Assembly (NCBI GenBank): GCA_009885525.1
Contig: VFKN01000051.1
Span: forward strand, 1-39,610
Length of the DNA stretch: 39,610 nt
Direction: 5' to 3'
From: Anaerolineaceae bacterium
GTDB lineage: Bacteria; Chloroflexota; Anaerolineae; Anaerolineales; Villigracilaceae
In this document: positions 7,917-16,406 of the stretch, piece by piece
Position numbering within the stretch: position 1 is the first letter of the stretch
Layout: each line of letters begins with the position of its first letter
Notes under the pieces: generated by a model
The model's database searches: none
What the model was told of the DNA's origin: nothing
Seen by the model: the letters and a program-made list of their open reading frames with translations, nothing else
Translations under genes and position numbers: made by a program

Positions 7917-8528
7917 TTATAAGGCCTGTTTACAATTCGGGCATTGTTTATCATTTGCCTTTACGACATATCCGCAATTTTTACATGTCGTCGGCTGTGA
8001 CTTGCCCATCGGCGCGCCGCATGCAATACAGGATGGCTCTCCCACCGGGTTGGCAACATGACAATATTCGCAAGTTGTGCGTTTCAACTTATCCGAAAGT
8101 TCCGCCGAAGCGCCCGCCGCTCGTGCCGCCTGCGAGATGACCTGCCAAATGCGTTCCCCTATTTGCAGGTTCTCAATATCCTGAGCAATATCGTCTAATC
8201 TACCGAGCAGGCTGAACGGGTTGCGCAGCGCCGAAAGCGCGCTCATCCCCAAACTGGCAGCCACGCCAAGCCACGCCTGCTGGCCCAGTTCCACCATGAT
8301 GCCTTCTTCGATCTTTTGGATTGTGATTGTCATTGCCGTTTGCCCGCCGGAGGCCGCCCCGGGGCGCGTTTCCACCTGTACGATCACCTTGTCGCTTTTG
8401 CCAAGCGTTTGTGCGCGCAAGTTTCCCTGGTTGAATTCACCAAGCAACGCCTGCGCAATATCCGCAGGTTTTATATTTCCGTGAAAGATTTTTCGTTCCA
8501 TGAACTGGATTATAATCTCGTTTGCCAT
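7917..8528 (-). CDS. Double zinc-ribbon protein, first gene of the FHA operon
   Basis: A 203-residue protein of unknown function. The N-terminal 140 residues form a compact domain with a central hydrophobic, Ala/Leu-rich segment (WLGVAASLGMSALSAL) that may be membrane-associated. The C-terminus has two treble-clef-like zinc ribbons, CEYC-x11-CIAC and CKNC-x10-CPNC. The start at 8528 lacks a ribosome site but has a TATAAT five bases upstream on the minus strand, which suggests leaderless expression of the operon. Its tight link to two FHA proteins suggests a role in the same phospho-signalling pathway. This is inference from position only. Confidence 0.75.
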   Translation of the reverse strand: MANEIIIQFMERKIFHGNIKPADIAQALLGEFNQGNLRAQTLGKSDKVIVQVETRPGAASGGQTAMTITIQKIEEGIMVELGQQAWLGVAASLGMSALSALRNPFSLLGRLDDIAQDIENLQIGERIWQVISQAARAAGASAELSDKLKRTTCEYCHVANPVGEPSCIACGAPMGKSQPTTCKNCGYVVKANDKQCPNCKQAL

Positions 8529-8532
8529 TCTG

Positions 8533-8539
8533 TATTATA
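8533..8539. promoter_or_regulatory. Overlapping divergent -10 boxes
   Basis: TATAAT on the minus strand (8539-8534) ends five bases before the zinc-ribbon ATG. TATTAT on the plus strand (8533-8538) ends nine bases before the SH3b ATG. Both operons may be driven from the same seven bases, and at least the minus-strand transcript would be leaderless. No clear -35 was found on either side. Confidence 0.4.
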
Positions 8540-8547
8540 GAGAGAAC

Positions 8548-9153
8548 ATGAAACGATTCTGGATTCACCCCCCAATTTTAATCACCCTCGTTACTTTATT
8601 CGCTTACGGGATATTCTTCGCGCCTTCCTCTCCCACCGTTTTGGCACAGCAAGCAGAGACACCCACACCTCAAGGGATGTATATCACCGTACTATCAGAT
8701 GAACCATTTGCAAATATTCGCATGGGCCCCAGTTCGTCAATTTATCCCAAAGTTGGCATTTTATACCCCGGTGACACAGCCCCCGCGCTAGGCAGATCAC
8801 CCGGCGGCGATTGGATTCAGATCGAATATCCGGGGGCGCCGAACAACGCGGGCTGGGTATACTCTCCGCTTGTGCGTGTCTCTCCGGGTGAGTTGCGAAT
8901 CGCGGAGCCGCCTCCTACGCCTGTTCCTCCCGCCACTGCTACCATTGACCCAACATTTGCCGCGCAGTTTACCATTGTCCCAACCAATGTGCGCCTGCCC
9001 ACTTTTACGCCGCCGCCTTCATTGGTTGTCCCTTCTTATACTCAAGCGCCTGCCGCAGCGCCAAATAATAACGCGCCATTAGCCGTAATTATTATTGCCC
9101 TCACAGTTTTGGGCGTGATCGGATTTTTGCTCTCGTTGTTTTTGCGGCGATGA
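8548..9153 (+). CDS. Membrane-anchored SH3b-domain surface protein 1
   Basis: This 201-residue protein has an N-terminal signal anchor ending near ATVLAQQ-type residues (SPTVLAQQ), a bacterial SH3 domain (about 45-112; NIRMGPSSSIYPKVG, WIQIEYPG, GWVYSPLV), a Pro/Thr-rich stretch and a C-terminal transmembrane helix (VIIIALTVLGVIGFLLSLF) with RR at the end. SH3b domains usually bind cell-wall or extracellular ligands. The start at 8548 is preferred because the earlier in-frame Met lies inside the opposite gene. A paralogue follows four bases after its stop. Divergence from the FHA operon suggests joint control. Confidence 0.8.
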   Translation: MKRFWIHPPILITLVTLFAYGIFFAPSSPTVLAQQAETPTPQGMYITVLSDEPFANIRMGPSSSIYPKVGILYPGDTAPALGRSPGGDWIQIEYPGAPNNAGWVYSPLVRVSPGELRIAEPPPTPVPPATATIDPTFAAQFTIVPTNVRLPTFTPPPSLVVPSYTQAPAAAPNNNAPLAVIIIALTVLGVIGFLLSLFLRR

Positions 9154-9157
9154 TCCC

Positions 9158-9790
9158 ATGTTTAAATATAAAATTAAGTTTATTGTTTTTTGTGTGTTAA
9201 TGTGCGGAGGGATGACATTGATGCTTTACTCCCCTTTGCAGTCATCGGCGCACGCGCAGCAGCCGACGGGCAGTATCCCTACAGTAACCGGTACGCCTAT
9301 GGGGGCGATTGTCGCGTTATATCTTGATGAAGCGCGTCCGCAGGAAGTTGTTTATGCGGGACCTAGCTCATATTTATATCCTCGTGTAGGTTTGATTTTG
9401 GCAGGACAGGAACTTCCCGCTTATGGTTATTCTGATGATCAAAGCTGGATACAGATCTATTACCCGGGCGTGCCGGGTTCTGTTGCATGGGTGTATGCGC
9501 CTTATGTAAAAGTTGTGAAGCTTGGCCCCATGCCGAAAATAAGCGCGCCGCCCACACCGACCCTGGCGACGACTCCCATTGTTGATATTGATCCAACTTT
9601 GATGGCGGCGTATACCACGCCTATTGTGCCGACCCGTTTACCGACCTTCACTGCGCCAGCGCCTTTGGCGATTGCTACTTTTTCGAACGATCAAATAAAT
9701 GTTAACCGTATCCCAATGGGATTCCTGATCTTCGCTTTTGGATTTATGGGCGCATTTGGCGCGCTGATCTCGTTCTTACGCGGGCGATAA
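9158..9790 (+). CDS. Membrane-anchored SH3b-domain surface protein 2
   Basis: A 210-residue paralogue of the preceding gene with the same plan: N-terminal signal segment ending in AHAQQ, SH3b-like domain (PSSYLYPRVG, SWIQIYYPGVPG, AWVYAPYV), Pro/Thr-rich linker containing IVDIDPTL and RLPTFTAPAPL, and a C-terminal transmembrane helix followed by RGR. The DPTxxAxxT and RLPTFT strings are shared with the first copy, which shows tandem duplication. The SH3 NIRMGPSSS element is changed to VVYAGPSSY. No adjacent peptidoglycan hydrolase is seen, so a structural or sensing role at the envelope is more likely than enzymatic targeting. Confidence 0.78.
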   Translation: MFKYKIKFIVFCVLMCGGMTLMLYSPLQSSAHAQQPTGSIPTVTGTPMGAIVALYLDEARPQEVVYAGPSSYLYPRVGLILAGQELPAYGYSDDQSWIQIYYPGVPGSVAWVYAPYVKVVKLGPMPKISAPPTPTLATTPIVDIDPTLMAAYTTPIVPTRLPTFTAPAPLAIATFSNDQINVNRIPMGFLIFAFGFMGAFGALISFLRGR

Positions 9791-9793
9791 GTG

Positions 9794-9917
9794 ACTCTAC
9801 TGCAAAATGGTCTTTAAACACGAAGGGCACAAAGTACACGAAGGTTTTAATTAATGAAAAGGCTTCTCCTTTGTATCCCTTTGTGCCTTTGTGTTTAATT
9901 GGTTTTTGCAGTGGACT
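9794..9917. repeat. Imperfect palindromic intergenic repeat (CACAAAG heptamer type)
   Basis: The two arms (9794-9838 and about 9876-9917) are inverted copies: CTGCAAAA, TTAAACACGAAGGGCACAAAG on one side and its near complement on the other. The arms contain heptamer-like steps (CACGAAGG, GCACAAAG). This type of palindrome is widespread in environmental genomes and has no coding capacity. Confidence 0.75.
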
Positions 9918-9973
9918 CATAGGTAGGTTCTATTGCTCAGAGAATCATGATTGAGCGTGTTAGATAAGTTAAA

Positions 9974-10008
9974 TAAAAAATGACCGGCATAAAGCCGGTC
10001 ATTTTTTT
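9974..10008 (-). terminator. Terminator of the Fe-S carrier gene
   Basis: TGACCGGC and GCCGGTCA form a perfect stem with a five-base loop, flanked by A- and T-tracts. It works in both directions and ends the ErpA-like gene. Confidence 0.9.
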
Positions 10009-10021
10009 ATTTAATCTTTGA

Positions 10022-10429
10022 TTAGTTATTGCAGCCGCAGGCTCCGCCGCCACCGCAACCGCATGAACCGCCGCCACTTCCGCAGGCGCATCCGCCTTCG
10101 CCGTGTTCATGTCCCTTGGCGTTCGGGCTGTTAACTGCAAAGCCGGCGCCGCGCTGGGGATCGTTCACGAAGTCAATGGTCGCTTCGCGCAAGTAATCAA
10201 TGGATACGTTATCAACAACAACCTGCACACCGTTCGCAGTGAATATGGTGTCTACATCGCGGAAGTTGTTGTCGAGCGCCATGCCGAAGTTCACACCGCT
10301 GCAACCGCCACCCGCAACATACACACGCAAAGCGTAGCCTTCAAGTTTGCGTTCGTTGAGAATATCTTGTACAGCCTGACTGGCTGCGGGGGTTAATGTA
10401 AAAAGTTGAGTTTCAATTTCTTGGAGCAT
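10022..10429 (-). CDS. ErpA/HesB-type Fe-S carrier with a Cys/Gly-rich tail
   Basis: A 135-residue A-type carrier for iron-sulfur cluster assembly. The fold is clear: FTLTPAASQAVQDIL, VYVAGGGCSGVNFGM with Cys43, DYLREATIDFVND and FAVNSPNA. In the family the C-terminus normally gives CGCGxSF, whose two Cys complete the cluster site. Here that motif is replaced by a 30-residue His/Gly/Cys tail with three CxC pairs (Cys114/116, 123/125, 131/133) after HEHGEGG. Some of these could still supply the two ligands, with the rest adding metal-binding capacity. The start is supported by AAGGAG eight bases upstream. The gene stands alone, diverges from hppA, and no other isc or suf gene is present. Confidence 0.87.
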   Translation of the reverse strand: MLQEIETQLFTLTPAASQAVQDILNERKLEGYALRVYVAGGGCSGVNFGMALDNNFRDVDTIFTANGVQVVVDNVSIDYLREATIDFVNDPQRGAGFAVNSPNAKGHEHGEGGCACGSGGGSCGCGGGGACGCNN

Positions 10430-10582
10430 GTTTTTTTCTCCTTATATATGATTACGTCTAATTTCGCTCAATGTTATCAGATTTAGAGCGCACTGTCAAA
10501 TTATTATCGACTAATTCAGTATACAGAAGGCTTTCATGTTTTGCGGATAAAACTGTATTCCCATAAACAACATTCTTTCACT

Positions 10583-10636
10583 CAAGAAATATTGCTACCT
10601 GCATTTCTTGACACATTCTATATGCGCCTGTACAAT
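10583..10636 (+). promoter_or_regulatory. hppA promoter with overlapping inverted repeat
   Basis: TTGACA (10608-10613), a 17-base spacer and TACAAT (10631-10636) make a near-consensus vegetative promoter, with a leader of about 53 bases that includes a small GGGCG/CGCCC hairpin (10650-10662). A perfect inverted repeat, CAAGAAAT (10583-10590) and ATTTCTTG (10603-10610), overlaps the -35 box and is a candidate operator. Confidence 0.75.
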
Positions 10637-10696
10637 CCCCCTGCTTAACGGGCGAAACGCCCACATCTTTTACTCTCCATAGGAGGAACCACATAC

Positions 10697-13096
10697 ATGT
10701 TTACAATGGGACTCACTAATTCTGAACAGATTGCGATTTGGGCTGTCTTTGCAATTGCCTGGGTCGGCTTGGGGTACGCGATCTTTCTTCGCTCCCAAAT
10801 CATGCGCGAAGATAAAGGCACCGAAAAAATGCAGGAAGTCTGGAACGCGATCAAAGATGGAGCGAATGCTTATTTACAGAAGCAGTTACGCTCCATTTTG
10901 CCTTTAATCGCCATCCTGGCTGTTGCACTCTTCGCCTCTGTTTACATTGTGCCGCCATCACCTGAGGCGCATTTACGCTTTCCAAGCATGAATGATTCTC
11001 AACTTCAGTTCTGGATTGGCATTGCGCGCGGCCTGGCCTTCATTATGGGCGCAGGCTTTTCGTTGACTGTTGGTCGCATTGGCATGCGTATGGCTGTCGA
11101 AGCCAACGTACGTGTGGCCTCCGCCTCCAAACGTTCATTTGGTGAAGCGTTGCGCATCGCATATCGTGCTGGTACTGTTACAGGCATGCTTACCGATGGT
11201 CTTGGCTTGCTCGGTGGAACGGTTATCTTCATCATACTCGGTGTCGCCGCGCCTGATGCTTTGCTCGGCTTCGGTTTCGGCGGTACGCTCCTGGCGCTGT
11301 TCATGCGCGTGGGCGGCGGTATCTTCACAAAAGCCGCGGACGTGGGTGCTGACTTGGTCGGCAAAGTTGAAGCAGGCATCCCTGAGGATGATCCCCGCAA
11401 CCCGGCTGTGATCGCTGACCTCGTTGGTGATAACGTCGGTGACTGTGCCGGTATGGCTGCGGATATTTTCGAATCCTACGAAGTAACCATTGTTTCGGGC
11501 TTGATCCTTGGTTTGGCGCTCTGGCACATTACTGATCGCCTTGAGTGGATCATCTTCCCCTTGATGGTTCGTGGTATTGGTGTGCTTTCTTCCATTATCG
11601 GAACCTATTTTGTTAAGGCAGGTAAGACCGGCACGAGTGAAGATGCCATGAAGGCGATCTTTAGTGGCTTCCTTACATCCGCTGTAATTTCTGCCGCATT
11701 GTTCTTTATCGCCGGTTTCTTTTATTTGAACTCGCCTGAGATGAGTATGTGGGGCGGTTGGTGGCGCTTGCCGATGGCTGTAGGCGTTGGCGTTTTGCTC
11801 GCGATCGTCATTGACCGCTTGACAGAATACTTCACCGGCACACATGCTGCCCCTGTAAATGATGTCAAGAAGGCTGCTGATACAGGTCCGGCAACGCTTA
11901 TTCTTAATGGTATCTCTCTTGGCTTTGAATCTTCTGTATGGTCTGTGCTTGTGATTGCCATGACCATCATTGCATCCATTGCTATTTTTGGTTCGATCGA
12001 CAACCCATCTTTAGATGCGGTGGGCCGCTCAACCTTCATCCTTTACGGTGTTGCGATGACGGGTATCGGTATGCTTACACTGACCGGTAACAACGTCGCC
12101 ATGGATTCATTCGGTCCCATCTCTGATAACGCCAATGGTATTGGCGAAATGGCTTGGTCTGGCAAAACGGATAAAGCCACCAAAGATGCACAGCAGATTA
12201 TGGCTGACCTCGATGCGGTGGGTAACACGACTAAGGCGATTACAAAAGGCGTGGCGATTGGTTCCGCGGTAATCGCGGCGGTTTCGCTTTTCGGCTCATT
12301 CCTGGTGGATGTTTCCCGAGCGCAAGCCGGCCTCGGTATTCCCGCCGCGCAGCAGATTCAAGCAATCGGTATCCGCGTTGATATTCCCCAGGTCTTTGTC
12401 GGTATGTTGATCGGCGGCGCATTGCCGTGGTTGTTCTCGTCTTTTGCGATTCAGGCTGTGGCGCGCGCCGCGTCCTTAATCGTTTTGGAAGTCCGCCGTC
12501 AGTTCAAACTCGGTGTGCTTGAAGGTAAAGTCAAACCCGATTATGCACAGGCAGTGGAAATTTCCACAACGGCCGCGCAGAAGGAATTGGTTTCGCTGGC
12601 TTTGCTTGGCATCGTGACTCCCATTGTGGTTGGTTTGTTCCTGCAAGTAGAAGCGCTTGGTGGTTTCCTGGCGGGCATCATCGTCTCGGGTCAGTTGCTG
12701 GCCGTGTTCTTGAACAACTCCGGCGGCGCATGGGACAATGCCAAAAAGTTGATCGAGGATGAACCCAAAGACCCCGCGAAAAATCTCGGCAAGGGTTCCG
12801 AACGTCACAAGGCGGGTGTGGTCGGCGATACCGTTGGCGACCCCTTCAAGGATACCGCTGGTCCCGCGCTTAACCCGATGATCAAAGTGGTCAACCTCGT
12901 GGCGGTAATCATTGCTCCGATCGTGGTGCAATATCAAAATGCTACCGGAGCCGCGCTGTACACAGTTTGGGCTGTTGGATTGATTTTGCTCGGTGTATTG
13001 GCTTGGGCGGTGATGCGTTCCAAGGCTGCCGCCCCTTCAATGGCGATGGCTATGGATGATGTGAAACAGCCTGAGAGGAAGAGTAAAAAGAAATAA
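10697..13096 (+). CDS. hppA: K+-independent proton-translocating membrane pyrophosphatase
   Basis: A 799-residue polytopic membrane protein that couples hydrolysis of pyrophosphate to ion pumping. The substrate-site motifs are all present: GADLVGKVEAG (about 217-227), DDPRNPAVIADLVGDNVGDCAGM (about 231-253), NNSGGAWDNAKK, GKGSERHKAGVVGDTVGDPFKD and TAGPALNPMIK (about 705-735). GNTTKA near residue 509 has Lys at the position that is Ala in K+-dependent enzymes, so by family rules this one should be K+-independent and pump H+. One residue differs from the commonest motif (ADLVGDN for ADNVGDN). AGGAGG ten bases before the ATG is a strong ribosome site. The gene is single-cistron between a near-consensus promoter and a strong terminator. 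Confidence 0.96.
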   Translation: MFTMGLTNSEQIAIWAVFAIAWVGLGYAIFLRSQIMREDKGTEKMQEVWNAIKDGANAYLQKQLRSILPLIAILAVALFASVYIVPPSPEAHLRFPSMNDSQLQFWIGIARGLAFIMGAGFSLTVGRIGMRMAVEANVRVASASKRSFGEALRIAYRAGTVTGMLTDGLGLLGGTVIFIILGVAAPDALLGFGFGGTLLALFMRVGGGIFTKAADVGADLVGKVEAGIPEDDPRNPAVIADLVGDNVGDCAGMAADIFESYEVTIVSGLILGLALWHITDRLEWIIFPLMVRGIGVLSSIIGTYFVKAGKTGTSEDAMKAIFSGFLTSAVISAALFFIAGFFYLNSPEMSMWGGWWRLPMAVGVGVLLAIVIDRLTEYFTGTHAAPVNDVKKAADTGPATLILNGISLGFESSVWSVLVIAMTIIASIAIFGSIDNPSLDAVGRSTFILYGVAMTGIGMLTLTGNNVAMDSFGPISDNANGIGEMAWSGKTDKATKDAQQIMADLDAVGNTTKAITKGVAIGSAVIAAVSLFGSFLVDVSRAQAGLGIPAAQQIQAIGIRVDIPQVFVGMLIGGALPWLFSSFAIQAVARAASLIVLEVRRQFKLGVLEGKVKPDYAQAVEISTTAAQKELVSLALLGIVTPIVVGLFLQVEALGGFLAGIIVSGQLLAVFLNNSGGAWDNAKKLIEDEPKDPAKNLGKGSERHKAGVVGDTVGDPFKDTAGPALNPMIKVVNLVAVIIAPIVVQYQNATGAALYTVWAVGLILLGVLAWAVMRSKAAAPSMAMAMDDVKQPERKSKKK

Positions 13097-13107
13097 GTTT
13101 GTTGGCT

Positions 13108-13146
13108 AAAAAAAGTCCCCGTCACATTGTGGCGGGGACTTTTTTA
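13108..13146 (+). terminator. hppA terminator
   Basis: AGTCCCCG and CGGGGACT form the stem, with flanking A- and T-tracts and a loop of about 11 bases. It also separates hppA from the glycan locus. A TATAAT at 13157-13162 just after it may be the -10 of rfbF. Confidence 0.92.
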
Positions 13147-13194
13147 TAAGTACATGTATAATTGAATAATCTTTTATCGAAAGGATTTATTCTC

Positions 13195-13962
13195 ATGAAA
13201 GTTGCAATCCTTGCTGGCGGATTGGGGACACGCCTCTCTGAAGAGACAACACTTAAGCCGAAACCAATGGTCGAAGTGGGCGGCAAACCAATTCTTTGGC
13301 ATATCATGAATATTTACGCGTCTTTTGGTTATAAAGAATTTGTTATCGCCCTGGGGTATAAAGGCGAGATCATCAAGGATTATTTTTTAAATTACCATTA
13401 TCATTCACGCAGTTTAACCGTGCATCTTAAAACCGGCGATGTAAAAATACATAACGACGAAGGCGAAGATTGGGTCGTGCATCTTCTCGATACCGGCGCT
13501 GATACCAATACCGGTGGACGCGTTAAACGTCTATCTGAGTTCGTTGGAAACGAGCCGTTCATGCTGACTTATGGCGACGGGGTGAGCAATGTGAATATTT
13601 CGCAATTGGTCGAGTTTCACGAAAAACAAAATAAACTTGTCACGATGACAGCTGTCCGTCCGCCGGCGCGCTTTGGGCAAATGGTAGTTGAAGACCATCG
13701 TGTGGTGCAATTCAAAGAGAAGCCACAAATCGGCGAGGGCTGGATCAATGGTGGTTTTTTTGTCCTTCAGCCCGAAGTCGTAAAATATATTGCCGGTGAT
13801 CAAACCGCCTGGGAATTTGAATCACTTGAAAACATTGCCGCCGATGGGCAATTATCCGCTTATCAACACGAGGATTTCTGGCAGTCCATGGATACGCTGC
13901 GCGATGTTCATCTCCTTAATAAATTATGGCAGGAAGAAAAGGCTCCATGGAAAATATGGTAA
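13195..13962 (+). CDS. rfbF: Glucose-1-phosphate cytidylyltransferase
   Basis: This 255-residue nucleotidyltransferase makes CDP-glucose from glucose-1-phosphate and CTP, the first step of CDP-3,6-dideoxyhexose synthesis. It begins [18 protein letters not shown], with the family's pyrophosphorylase loop, then [18 protein letters not shown], the metal-binding YGDGVSNV, and [16 protein letters not shown]. The C-terminal [12 protein letters not shown] is characteristic of RfbF. The start at 13195 is favoured because AAAGGA lies ten bases upstream; a longer frame lacks this. Its 3' end overlaps the next gene, and rfbF, rfbG and rfbH follow in pathway order. Confidence 0.95.
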   Translation: MKVAILAGGLGTRLSEETTLKPKPMVEVGGKPILWHIMNIYASFGYKEFVIALGYKGEIIKDYFLNYHYHSRSLTVHLKTGDVKIHNDEGEDWVVHLLDTGADTNTGGRVKRLSEFVGNEPFMLTYGDGVSNVNISQLVEFHEKQNKLVTMTAVRPPARFGQMVVEDHRVVQFKEKPQIGEGWINGGFFVLQPEVVKYIAGDQTAWEFESLENIAADGQLSAYQHEDFWQSMDTLRDVHLLNKLWQEEKAPWKIW

Positions 13963-14948
13963 ATCACATATTCTGGCAGGATCGCCCGACTTTTGTCACC
14001 GGCGGAACTGGACTGGTCGGCTCGTGGCTGGTGCAGCGACTGGTTGAAGCCGGCGCAGATGTTATCTGTCTCGTCCGCGATTGGGTGCCGCAAAGCGAAC
14101 TCGTGCGCTCGCGTTTGATCGAGCGTGTGAAAGTTGTGCGCGGAGATGTGCGTGACCGCGACATGCTCGAACGCGCGCTGGGCGAATTTGAAATCGATAC
14201 TGTGATTCATCTCGCCGCCCAAACGATTGTGACGATCGCGAATCGCAACCCGGTTTCGACGTTTGAAACAAACATCGCGGGCACGTGGAATCTTCTGGAG
14301 GCTTGCCGCCGTAGCCCAAAGGTCAAACAGATCGTGATGGCTTCATCGGATAAGGCTTATGGCGATCAGCAAATTCTGCCTTACAGCGAAGAGACTCCCT
14401 TGCAGGGACAGCACCCGTACGATGTCAGCAAATCCGCCGCGGATTTGATCGCCGCGACTTACGCAAAAAGTTACGACCTGCCGGTTGCGATCACACGCTG
14501 CGGAAATTTCTACGGCGGCGGTGACTTGAATTGGAATCGCATCATCCCCGGCACCATTCGCTCGATCCTGCGCGGACAAAACCCCATCATCCGCTCGGAT
14601 GGCGAATACATCCGCGATTATTTTTATGTGGAGGATGGCGCGGCGGCGTACATGCTGCTTGCCGAGCAGCTCGCTGCGCGCGCGGAACTCAAGGGACAGG
14701 CTTTTAACTTCTCGAACGAGATACAGGTCACTGTGCGTGAGATCGTTGAAAATGTTATCAAATTGATGAAGTCGGATCTTAAGCCCGAAATATTGAATGA
14801 AGCCAACAACGAAATTCGCCACCAATATCTCAGCGCAGAAAAAGCGCGGCGCGTACTACACTGGAAACCACTTTTCAATTTGGAGCAGGCGCTTGCCATG
14901 ACCATTGACTGGTACAGGAATTTTTTCGCCCATGAACACAAGAGCTGA
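13947..14948 (+). CDS. rfbG: CDP-glucose 4,6-dehydratase
   Basis: A short-chain dehydrogenase/reductase that uses bound NAD+ to turn CDP-glucose into CDP-4-keto-6-deoxyglucose. It has the Rossmann motif [16 protein letters not shown], the catalytic ASSDKAYG and YDVSKSAAD (YxxxK), followed by the [13 protein letters not shown] sugar-nucleotide region. The N-terminus ([17 protein letters not shown]) aligns with the start of known RfbG proteins. I chose 13947 because AAGG precedes it; 13956 is an equally reasonable start. It overlaps rfbF by 7-16 bases and rfbH by 17 bases, so the three are translationally coupled. Confidence 0.93.
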   Translation: MENMVNHIFWQDRPTFVTGGTGLVGSWLVQRLVEAGADVICLVRDWVPQSELVRSRLIERVKVVRGDVRDRDMLERALGEFEIDTVIHLAAQTIVTIANRNPVSTFETNIAGTWNLLEACRRSPKVKQIVMASSDKAYGDQQILPYSEETPLQGQHPYDVSKSAADLIAATYAKSYDLPVAITRCGNFYGGGDLNWNRIIPGTIRSILRGQNPIIRSDGEYIRDYFYVEDGAAAYMLLAEQLAARAELKGQAFNFSNEIQVTVREIVENVIKLMKSDLKPEILNEANNEIRHQYLSAEKARRVLHWKPLFNLEQALAMTIDWYRNFFAHEHKS

Positions 14949-16251
14949 AGAACTCCGCGCGCAGATCCGTGCGCTCACCGCTGAATACTTCGCCGAAGCG
15001 TTTCCGCCGCGCGAATTTATCGCGGGTGAATCGCCTGTGCCGATCTCAGGAAAGGTATTCGACGAAGTGGAAATGCAGCACCTGGTCGATTCATCGCTCG
15101 ATTTCTGGCTGACCACGGGCAGGTTCGCTGACCAGTTTCAAAAAGAATTTTCAAAATTTATGGGAGTGCGGAACACCATTCTGGTTAACTCCGGCTCTTC
15201 CGCAAATCTTGTCGCGCTGTCGTGCCTTACTTCACCGCAACTGGGTGATAAGGCATTAAAACCCGGCGATGAAGTAATTACCGTTGCGGCGGGATTCCCC
15301 ACGACCGTCAACCCGATCATTCAAAATAATTTGATCCCTGTTTTCATTGATGTTCAGATCCCCACTTATAACGTGGATGTGAATTATCTCGAAGCCGCGC
15401 TCGGTCCGCGCACACGCGCGATTATGATCGCGCACACGCTTGGCAATCCATTCGACCTCGATACGGTGAGCGAATTTGCGCGCAAGCATGACCTGTGGTT
15501 GATCGAAGATTGCTGCGATGCAGTTGGCGCAACCTACAACGGGCGCAAGGTCGGCACGTTTGGCGCGCTGGCAACCACCAGTTTTTATCCCGCACATCAC
15601 ATCACGATGGGAGAGGGCGGCGCGGTCTTGACCGACAAGCCGAAATTAAAAACGCTGGCTGAATCTTTCCGCGATTGGGGGCGCGACTGCTGGTGTGAGC
15701 CCGGCAAGGATAATACCTGTGGCAAACGTTTTGAACATCAACTCGGTGACCTGCCCTATGGTTACGATCATAAATACACTTACTCACATATTGGCTATAA
15801 TTTGAAAGCGACCGATATGCAGGCTGCGGTCGGACTTGCCCAAATGCAGAAGGTCGCGGGCTTCATTGAAAAACGCCGCGCCAACTTTGCATATTTATAT
15901 GAAAATCTTCAAGACTTGCAGGAGTATTTAATCCTTCCGCAAGCCACGCCGAACAGCGAGCCGAGTTGGTTTGGTTTCCCCATCGCTGTCCGCGCGGATG
16001 CGCTCTTTACGCGCAACCAGATCGTGCAATTTCTGGAGAGCCGCAAGATCGCAACGCGTCTGTTATTTGGCGGCAATCTTGTGCGTCAGCCTGCTTATCG
16101 TAATGTACCCTATCGCATTGCCAGCCCGCTCGACAATACTGATTTCATTATGGATCAGGTTTTCTGGCTTGGTGTGTATCCCGGCCTGACCCGCCCCATG
16201 CTGGATTATGTTATTGCGACTCTGCATGAAGCAAAATCCGCTCTTCGCTGA
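14932..16251 (+). CDS. rfbH: CDP-4-keto-6-deoxyglucose 3-dehydratase (E1)
   Basis: A 439-residue PMP-dependent [2Fe-2S] enzyme that removes the C3 hydroxyl of CDP-4-keto-6-deoxyglucose. It has an aminotransferase fold in which the usual PLP-lysine is replaced by His, seen in [13 protein letters not shown] (His222/223). Its iron-sulfur ligands match the E1 pattern exactly: Cys195, then Cys253, Cys255 and Cys263, giving C-x57-C-x-C-x7-C. This is strong evidence for 3-deoxygenation. The reductase partner (E3, RfbI/AscD-like) is not in the window. The ATG at 14932 lies within rfbG's 3' end and a ribosome site is weak, consistent with coupling. Confidence 0.95.
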   Translation: MNTRAEELRAQIRALTAEYFAEAFPPREFIAGESPVPISGKVFDEVEMQHLVDSSLDFWLTTGRFADQFQKEFSKFMGVRNTILVNSGSSANLVALSCLTSPQLGDKALKPGDEVITVAAGFPTTVNPIIQNNLIPVFIDVQIPTYNVDVNYLEAALGPRTRAIMIAHTLGNPFDLDTVSEFARKHDLWLIEDCCDAVGATYNGRKVGTFGALATTSFYPAHHITMGEGGAVLTDKPKLKTLAESFRDWGRDCWCEPGKDNTCGKRFEHQLGDLPYGYDHKYTYSHIGYNLKATDMQAAVGLAQMQKVAGFIEKRRANFAYLYENLQDLQEYLILPQATPNSEPSWFGFPIAVRADALFTRNQIVQFLESRKIATRLLFGGNLVRQPAYRNVPYRIASPLDNTDFIMDQVFWLGVYPGLTRPMLDYVIATLHEAKSALR

Positions 16252-16271
16252 TCTGCGCCACATCTTCATAT

Positions 16272-16402
16272 TAGACATTATCGGAAATAATCCACAGATT
16301 TCACCGATTACACAGATTAGAGAATTTCAAGAGAAAAATCTGCGAAAATCTGTGCAATCTGTGGATAAACGAAGTGGCAAATCTTATTACCGATAAAGTC
16401 TA
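16272..16402. repeat. MITE-like element A, 131 bp with 19-bp terminal inverted repeats
   Basis: The left end TAGACATTATCGGAAATAA and the right end TTATTACCGATAAAGTCTA are inverted copies with 17 of 19 matching. Inside lies a second palindrome built from CCACAGATT and AATCTGTGG units. There is no coding capacity. The terminal TA could be the duplicated target of a Tc1/IS630-type transposase. A third copy of the terminus stands alone at 35944-35962. Confidence 0.75.
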
Positions 16403-16406
16403 TTCA

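Noticed and set aside
10637..10696. A riboswitch in the hppA leader
   Set aside because: The leader is only about 53 bases with one small hairpin; no known aptamer layout could be drawn.
11135..11845. A 236-codon minus-strand frame inside hppA
   Set aside because: It is the shadow of a high-confidence, fully conserved gene and lacks a ribosome site or recognisable domain.
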